A program made the translations under genes and the position numbers. Below are positions 57,293-64,000 of a stretch of 64,000 nucleotides of DNA, one piece after another. The DNA lies in contig NC_066589.1 in assembly GCF_905475345.1 (NCBI RefSeq), positions 6,007,501 to 6,071,500 of the forward strand. Reading direction: 5' to 3'. The notes beneath the pieces are model-generated. The model was not told the origin of the DNA. It saw only the letters and a program-made list of their open reading frames with translations, and did no database searches. How positions within the stretch are numbered: the stretch's first letter is position 1; each line of letters opens with the position of its first letter. The DNA comes from Vespula vulgaris. Lineage: Eukaryota > Arthropoda > Insecta > Hymenoptera > Vespidae.

Positions 57293-59002
57293 TTTCTCTC
57301 TCTGATCCAGTCTCTCCTCCAGCATGTTCAGTTTCCACGTTTCTTCGACGATCCAATTTATACAGCGGATTATTCCAGGAACTGTTGAGACCAAGGGTCT
57401 GTTTCTCCCTACACCAACCCCACCTCATCCCACACCCACTCTCACCCTCCTTTCTTTTCTCTTCTTTTTTCTTTTCTTTTCTTTTCCTTTGTCAAAGAAG
57501 ATCGTTCCTCCTTCTTTTTTTCTTTCCTACAACGACTCGAATCGACTCGCGCAATCCAAAACACGATGGTTCGTACTCCATCACAGTTTTCTTCTTTCGA
57601 TCAAACATGTCCGACAACGTATTCCTCGATTTTTCTTTCCTTCCATTTTGAATAAATTTTCTTCTTCCTTCTCGAAAGATTTTCTTATATTTTCTTGTTT
57701 CCTCTTCGATCTTCCTTCCTTCATCTGCGAAATGCACGAAGATAAACGTATTAGTATTCGATCGAACGTCTTCAATCGTGAATTTGTTTCGAGATAGTTA
57801 TCGAATTTGCAAGACGAAATTTTCATTCACGACAGAACTGAGGAGAACACGAACGTTTGATTTCCTTTCGAGAATTTCCTTTCGGCTACGATCGAGAAAC
57901 GAAAGAGAGAGGAAATGGCGGATCGGAGTAAGGGCTCCGAGGGTTGAGTTTAATATTCTTCGTATAAATCAGCAGTCCACGTTGTTCGAAACACAATGGA
58001 TCTTCAAATTTCTTTTCGGAACGATGCGAACACTCGGGCGCACGCAAGAAAATCGTTATAACAAATTTCGTTTCTACGTAATATATTCACGTTGAGTTTC
58101 TTCGGGTTAAATCGTAATTTCTTTTCCTCTTCTTTTTTTTTCCTTCCTTTTCATTTATTCCTTTATAAAATATTTTATAAAGAAAAATCGCTAATATCGC
58201 AACAGTCGATTCCTTATATCGTAACAATGGACGCGGATAATAAAAAATATTTTTTATGGGTGCATCGACGGGCTTTGATTTTTCTTAAAAACCGATCTAG
58301 ACGAAATGATAAAGTAACAATAAGTATAAGAAATGAAAAGTTTTCGAGAAAAGGTCGAACACGTGCTCGTGTATTGGGATAGTTCATAAAAAATTCAGAG
58401 GTTGCTCTGAAGATCGAACGATACCAAGAGAAGATACGTGCGACGGAAAAGCTAAGAAGAAGAAACGAAAGAGAAAGAGAAAGAGAATGAAGGGAAGATA
58501 AGAGAAGAGAAAGATAAGAGAAGAAAAGAGAATAGGCATCGATTTCCGATTAAGGCTGTAGCCGACGAGCGCCCTTAGGCATTTCCTATTCCGCGTTCGT
58601 GCGAGCGCCGATTCGAATTCACGAATCAGGATTTCCTTCGAGATTTCCACGATTTTGTCCGAAGGTTTTACGAGTTTCGGATTCGCTTCCATATTCCGTC
58701 GATCGGACAACGATCGAAGTCTCTTTCTATACATTGTCCAATCTCTTTTCTTTTTTATCTTTCTCCATTGTCATCAAAAAAATTGTTAAATCATGCAAAG
58801 GAACCTCCATTAAACTGAACAGTTTCATTCATATATTTATATTTTCCTTTGTAATATAAACCTTGGAAAATTTCAATTTGGCATTTATTATAAAAAACTA
58901 ATCCGTCTTTTCGTATATTATATGATAATTAATAAAAAAGGAGAGAGAAGAAAAGATCGACTTATCTCTTCGAAACGTTTGACTCTTTTGTTTCAGTAAT
59001 CG

Positions 59003-59057
<55 letters not shown>

Positions 59058-59058
59058 T
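59003..59058. repeat. (TATC)n microsatellite
   Basis: About 13-14 TATC units, the longest tetranucleotide array in the window. Confidence 0.97.
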
Positions 59059-60511
59059 TATCTCTACATAAAAATCTTTTTTCAACTTCCAATCTCAGCC
59101 ATTGGATTGTATTCGAATATGCATTTACGATCTTATATATCTATACATCAGGATATCTAAAAATTTTTCGAACTAGTATTCAAAGGTAAAAGAAAAAGAG
59201 AAAATGAAAGGAAAGGAAAGAAAAGAAGGAAAAATAGGATCTAGTATAGCAGATAGATATAGAAGGTTAACTTAACAGCCACGAATAGGAACACGATTGT
59301 ACGACGACGTGGTAAGCGAGAACGCAGACGGTTTCTGGCACTTTAGAAGGAGGATTTACGTCCCTCGGCCGAGACGTAAACAATGCGTGAGAGTAGACGA
59401 TAAATCCACAGGGGTTCCCCCGTACCATAAGTTATCTAGGTCTAGGAAATAGCCGTTCACCATACTCTATCGTCGAACATTACATGGCCCGCATTACCTT
59501 CGTCGCGATATTATGCGAAGACGAATTGTTCTTAGATGATAATAAACGATACCGGTAACTCTTTTTCTAAGAATTTTAAACCCCCTTTCGAAAGATATTC
59601 GCAAGGAAAAAATCATATCTCCTGAAGTAGTAAGTACTAATCATTAAATTCTATAGGAAAGGGATCGTAATCGTGATATTTGCGTTCACCCTATTATTTC
59701 GCACCGTTCGTCGTTAATAACTGATAAAGAGAAATGATATATGTTTCCGTGCGTTACAATCTTTTTTTCTAATATTTCTTCTTATCCTTCTTCCTTTTCA
59801 TTTTTGTTTTATCATTTTTAATAGAAACGATATAAAACGTTCTGTGGTGATATATCGTAAATATTCTCAATGAAATTATCATCTTTATTATAAGAGAATT
59901 TCTTTCCCGAACTATTACACTATTGATCATCGTATTTTGAAAAGAAACAATTTCTTTGCGATACTCCCCCGAAACGTCTTGGTTTATTTTTCTATGTATC
60001 ATTGACGTTACGCGAGACAAGGTCGAAGACACAAACGTTAATAACGATATATCATCGGCCCTTCTATCGTCGGCGATCACGTTTAAAATGTTAAATGGTC
60101 TACGACCTTTCAGCAATTGTCTCTCATTGACGCGTTACTACCTAATTGAACGCTTTGTCGGATATTACGTACTTACATGCCGTGCTTTGTGAATCTCTCG
60201 AATAACAATCCCGATTTCTATTTAACTTTTCTTTTTATTTACTTTTTCTCATACAAATTAATATTTATTATGTAAAATAAATACGAAAAACGTAATCTTG
60301 TCTAACTTATCAGATTTACATTAATTTATATATACTTAAGTTACTTTATAGCAAATAACTTTCTCAATAAACGCATAATTATCCTATATCTTAATTCGTA
60401 TTGAATTAATGACAACAATCATAATAACAGAAAAAAAAGATTGTAAATCAACATACAAATATTTCATTTTTAATTAGATACCTTACTCGTTGTAAAGTAA
60501 ACTTACATTAC

Positions 60512-60547
<36 letters not shown>

Positions 60548-60724
60548 CATTATTACTATCAAACTTTATCGACTTCCAAATATTTATAGTGTGAGGTTGT
60601 TCTATGTAATAAAAAAAGAAATATCATATTAACGATTATTTAAAAATGTAAAAAAATATATAAGAACGTTAAAGGAACAAATTAAAAAAGAAATAAAAAA
60701 GCGAACGTTACAAGAACGCAACTT

Positions 60725-60960
60725 TTTGTCGCGATTACGCAGGTGATGAGAAAAAAGAGCCGACGGCTGTCCGACAACGAGTGACGGAAGACGGAGGAGA
60801 GCGTGTCTTTTGCGTTTTCCGCGACATATACATAATAGGCCGGGGCATAAATAAATTATACAGAGTAACGATAAAACGCGTTTAATTTATTTTAACTGCG
60901 CCATATAACGCGCCCATATAAATTTCGTCTCGCTGACAAGTTGCTTCCAACTTGCAAGTG
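60725..60960. promoter_or_regulatory. CpG-rich module with Hox/Cad-type AT words
   Basis: A CpG-rich core (GAGCCGACGGCTG, CGGAAGACGGAGG, TTTTCCGCG) passes into AT-rich words typical of Hox/Caudal sites (CATAAATAAATTATA, ATAAAACG, TTTAATTTATT) and a TATA-like CCATATAAAT. Enhancer or promoter identity is inferred. Confidence 0.25.
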
Positions 60961-62435
60961 GTTTTCTCTGGCTCTATCTCTCTTTCTTTCTTTCTCTCTC
61001 TCTCTCTCTCTCTTTATCTTTTTCTATCTTACTTTTATTCTCATTCTCACTCTTATTTTTATCATTTTTTTTTTTCATTCAATAAATTCATACAAATTTC
61101 CTTCTTACGTTTTTAATATCTTTTTTCATCTCCCCCCCCCCTCTCTCTCTTTCAATTTTTTGCAACATTTGTTAATCGTTGACAAAGTAACTTTATTTCT
61201 TTCCGATTTACCTCTATCCTTTCCAGGAAATAAATTTTTCAGAGTGAATAATATGTCTACAGTGGATTTCGTTTCCTTTTTTTTTTTTTTTCAATAATTA
61301 TCTCGAATGTAGAGAAGAAAAAGAAAAAAAAGCTCGATGATTACTGAACGATTACGTTAACTCGTTGCGAAAAACAGAAAGTGGCAGAAGTGCTTACTTT
61401 ACCTTAGGTATAATTCCCTTTTACTAAGGTTAATTAGTTTAACGATCATAATGATACATACTCCGAGAGAATGCTTGTTTCGTGTTAACGTCAATTGTGT
61501 TGTTTTATTATTATACATTTCTTGATACGTTTCACCATCGGTAAAACGAAAGCGTTGGAAAATAAACAATGGCGTTTTACAAGTCAAAAACAACGTCTAG
61601 CTTTTTTCTTTTTTCGTTTTCTTTTTCTGTCTTTCCTTTTTCTTCTTCTTTTCTTTTTTTTTTCTTTTCATTTCTTTTCCTCTATAAGGACAATGGTTAC
61701 ACGTCGAAGAGAAATTTCCCAGTAAAAAAAGTACATCGATGGAAAAAGAAAGAGTTAAAGCAAGGGATAAGAATGCTTTAAACCTGCGAAGCCTTTTTTT
61801 ACAAGCCCTGTAAATAAGAAACTTTCACCCAACCCTTTTAGCCGAAAGTCAAGGCGCGCATCAGCAACCTATCCATAAATACACTTTCACTACTTCCTAA
61901 ACGCTTTTCTTGCCCTCGATCTTTCTTTCATTTATTTTTACGCAATTTCACGAAAGATTTCACTTTCTTCTTCTTCTTTTTATTTTTCTTTGTTCCCCTA
62001 AAAAGAATCGTACCTTGAAGATTTTAAGAAATATGATGTAGATAGGATACATTCCAATCGGTTGAGTACCATCGTCATTTTATTTAATTTAAAACGTTCG
62101 ATTAATATTATCGCCATTAAGAGTGGAAAAGTACATCGGGGAATCGTAAGATTGCATGATATTTAATTAATAATCTTATGTAAGAGAACGAAAAAGAGAC
62201 ACACGGAGAGACAGAGAGAGAGAGAAGGAGATCGTCTACGAAATGAACGAAAAATTGAATGATATTAAATAATAATTTATTGGTCAATCTATGTGGATAT
62301 TTGTAATAAGAAATTTAGATAGAAGCGAAAGACGAGTCATTATGGAAAATTTTATCGTTGATTAATAATACAAAGTAATCATTACATTTTACATACGCAA
62401 ACAAATTTTCATTAAACGATCGTTTCTCTTTTCAG

Positions 62436-62482
62436 ATTACTCGAGGTTCTGCCAAGTCGTCGGTTTCTGATTTTCGCCAGAG
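62436..62482 (+). CDS. Candidate 47-nt internal exon
   Basis: The acceptor CGTTTCTCTTTTCAG and the donor AGAG|GTGAGTAAG are both close to consensus, the best-matched pair in the window. Two frames are open. One reads LLEVLPSRRFLIFAR (upstream intron phase 2, downstream phase 1); the other reads ITRGSAKSSVSDFRQ (upstream phase 0). The third frame stops. The first is phase-compatible with the 46-nt candidate ending at 6180, giving a Gly at the joint. No protein is recognised. A non-coding or 5' leader exon is possible. Confidence 0.38.
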
Positions 62483-63447
62483 GTGAGTAAGATTTTCGAA
62501 TAATGTCAGATATTATTGTATTAATAATACTGAAAGTAGATCGTCGAGAGAAAACGGTATCCGTCGGAAATACTTTACATCGAGTGTAACAGATTCCTCA
62601 GCATTTATGGTAGAATAAAATGGTCGTGCGTCAAAGAAATAGGTTGAATTCGCAAGAAATTGGCCATAAGACGGTAGTAAACTACTCTAGTAATTTTCCT
62701 CCTATGTGGCTATCGGCTTTCCAACCGAGAACTAGTAGAACGAACGCGAGAAATCTTAGGTACATATTTTTATCATCTTCCGAGAGTTCTCCGATCCCGT
62801 TGCGATTTAAATTGATGAATAAAAACGACGCGAATGTTCAATGACCAATGTAGTTTATTCCATCCTATTATTGGCACGCGAGACTGTCGTTACATTAAAC
62901 CGAGTAACGAATCAAACGTATAATCAAAAAATAACAGAGGTTAAAAAAGGGGACAAAGTCAATAAGAATATTTCGTAATGAGGAGCGACCTTTAAAAATG
63001 TTTATTTTCTTGATATTTTTGGAATTATATTAAATACGGTATCGTATATTTACGATCTATACGATATATTTATATTTTTTTCTAGCAATAAGTCTAATTA
63101 TATTAATTGTATAAAAGTGTTTTTCTCTTTCTTTCTTTCTTTCTTTCTCTCTTCCTTTCTTTTTTTCTTTCAAGAAAACGTGCTATGTAAGTTAAGTACG
63201 AAGACATATCACGTTGAAAATAAATTCTCTTCATTTCATTGACAAGCTCCGTAAACGTCTATAAGCCTGATTACTCAGTTAGATGTAAAGCGTTAAAAAA
63301 AAGCAAGTGCAATATAAAATTTATTACTTCCTTAAAAGGGCAGTTCATAAAAGGGTTATAAGGAGAATGGGGGAGGTAAAAAGTACGCGGCATTATAAAT
63401 TCACTCCTCCTTCGAATAATTTAACGAACGACGTTGCCGAGAATGCG
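62483..63447. other. Non-coding stretch
   Basis: No gene is recognised. A 74-codon frame (62620-62844) is free of low complexity but has weak features. A CTTT array (63124-63150) is present. Confidence 0.5.
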
Positions 63448-63603
63448 ATGGCGGCCGTGGTGAACATAGGGAAGGTGGCAATGGTGGTGGTGGTGGTGAT
63501 GGTGGTAGTGGTGGTGGTGGTGGTGGTGGTGACGGCGGCTACCTTCGAAACACAAACCAAGAACGCGGTACTTTGCACTTTGCGACACACCCTGTGCCGT
63601 TAA
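63448..63603 (+). CDS. Candidate small ORF, 51 aa, begins MAAVVNIGKV
   Basis: ATGGCGGC with G at -3 and G at +4 opens a 51-codon frame. It reads MAAVVNIGKVAM, then a poly-Val run encoded by a GTG array, then TAATFETQTKNAVLCTLRHT and a short tail. The frame is open upstream as well (from about 63307). The GTG array makes the Val run suspect. It is one of five ATGGCGGC starts on this strand. No family is recognised. Confidence 0.17.
   Translation: MAAVVNIGKVAMVVVVVMVVVVVVVVVVTAATFETQTKNAVLCTLRHTLCR
63481..63531. repeat. (GTG)n trinucleotide array
   Basis: About 16 GTG/GGT units with GAT and AGT interruptions. Confidence 0.95.
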
Positions 63604-64000
63604 TTCGTTACTTTACTTCACCCTTTACCGTGAGCAGCCACGATTTTCGCGGCAATTTATAGTAGCCGATATCGTCGATGACCATTTGTATTCGCGAACG
63701 AGCCGACCTTCTCCTTCTCTCTCTTTCTCTTTTTCTCTTTCTTTCCCTCTTTCTCCTTCACAATCCCTTCTTCCTTCTCTCCTTTCTTATCTCGCTTTTA
63801 TTTCTTTTTTTTTTATTATTATTTTTTTTTCTTTTGATTCTTTTCTTTTTTCTTTCCTTCCTTTCTTTCTTTTTTTCTTTCTTTCTCGCAAGCGATCTCG
63901 AAAGGCGAAAAATGTCCGATGACCATCTCCTCAACTTCGAACGAACACACTCGCACCCCGACAACGCGATCCGGTACACCTTTTTATGGTTCGCTCGACG
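63604..64000. other. Pyrimidine-rich non-coding end
   Basis: A CpG-rich lead (63640-63710) passes into a long C/T-rich block (63710-63890). No gene is recognised before the window ends. Confidence 0.5.

Larger units (their letters stand above)
53167..57914. other. AT-rich non-coding stretch
   Basis: No gene is recognised. It holds GAAG (54675-54715), GA (54899-54917), GATA (55043-55086) and CT (57258-57292) arrays, an inverted repeat CGACGTTGACGTCG (55170-55183) and a hairpin (57007-57031). A 219-codon plus frame from 56418 has no ATG near its start and no motif. Confidence 0.5.
57915..62435. other. AT-rich non-coding stretch
   Basis: No gene is recognised. A start-like ATGGCGGATCG at 57915 encodes MADR then meets a donor-like A|GTAAGG, and otherwise stops after ten codons. 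The stretch also holds a TATC array (59003-59058), an ATT array (60513-60548), a regulatory-like module (60725-60960) and a C10 run (61132-61141). Confidence 0.5.

Overview
The window looks like insect nuclear DNA, most likely from a hymenopteran (wasp, bee or ant). This is inferred from the base composition. The sequence is AT-rich, yet CpG is common even between repeats. Nearly every kilobase carries a simple-sequence array, and no compact intronless genes or bacterial-type operons are present. No protein family, tRNA, rRNA, CRISPR array, intact transposon or viral gene could be recognised on either strand. The best overall reading is the inside of one or more very long introns, or the intergenic regulatory territory of a developmental or neural locus. 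Coding matter, if present, is limited to tiny exons and short ORFs.

Layout. 0-7 kb is AT-rich DNA with (GA)n arrays, a purine-rich region, a strong G-quadruplex tract (4213-4252) and the best small exon candidate (6135-6180). 7.0-7.4 kb is a CpG-rich, promoter-like island with a TCTCGCGAGA palindrome, a YY1/Pho-type AATATGGCGGC site and a 92-codon ORF. 11.8-12.1 kb is a similar island with an open frame containing MAATWRR followed by a good splice donor. 12.3-23.4 kb is mostly empty apart from microsatellites and perfect hairpins (16996-17021, 22036-22092). 23.45-23.7 kb is a CpG-rich module with a homeodomain/POU-type site. 27.8-28.0 kb is an 89-codon ORF overlapping a cluster of hairpins. 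30.6-35 kb holds a 42-nt symmetric exon candidate (32458-32499) and ORFs beside CT arrays. 37.1-39.8 kb is the richest block: an 89-codon ORF, three exact TGACGTCA sites, four GCCAT sites and a 16-bp palindrome. 42.5-42.7 kb has an octamer site and a TATA box. 45.5-47.9 kb has GAA and GAG arrays, an ambiguous exon candidate and a MAADG mini-ORF. 49.9-53.2 kb has a long open frame, a 155-bp (TTG)n array and a 29-bp element occurring twice. 53-64 kb is AT-rich, with a palindrome cluster at 52.8 kb, a 47-nt exon candidate (62436-62482) and a final CpG-rich ORF near 63.5 kb.

How the parts may work together. The strongest recurring theme is regulatory. About thirty GA/CT arrays (potential GAGA-factor sites) alternate with short CpG-rich islands. 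Those islands repeatedly carry ATGGCGGC on the plus strand, and I found no copy on the minus strand. If one gene spans the window, it is probably transcribed left to right, because all four best splice-bounded candidates are on the plus strand. The 46-nt and 47-nt candidates are phase-compatible across about 56 kb. None of this is proven by sequence alone. I did not find a demonstrable new biological system; the island/GA-array pattern and the palindrome clusters are the items most worth testing.
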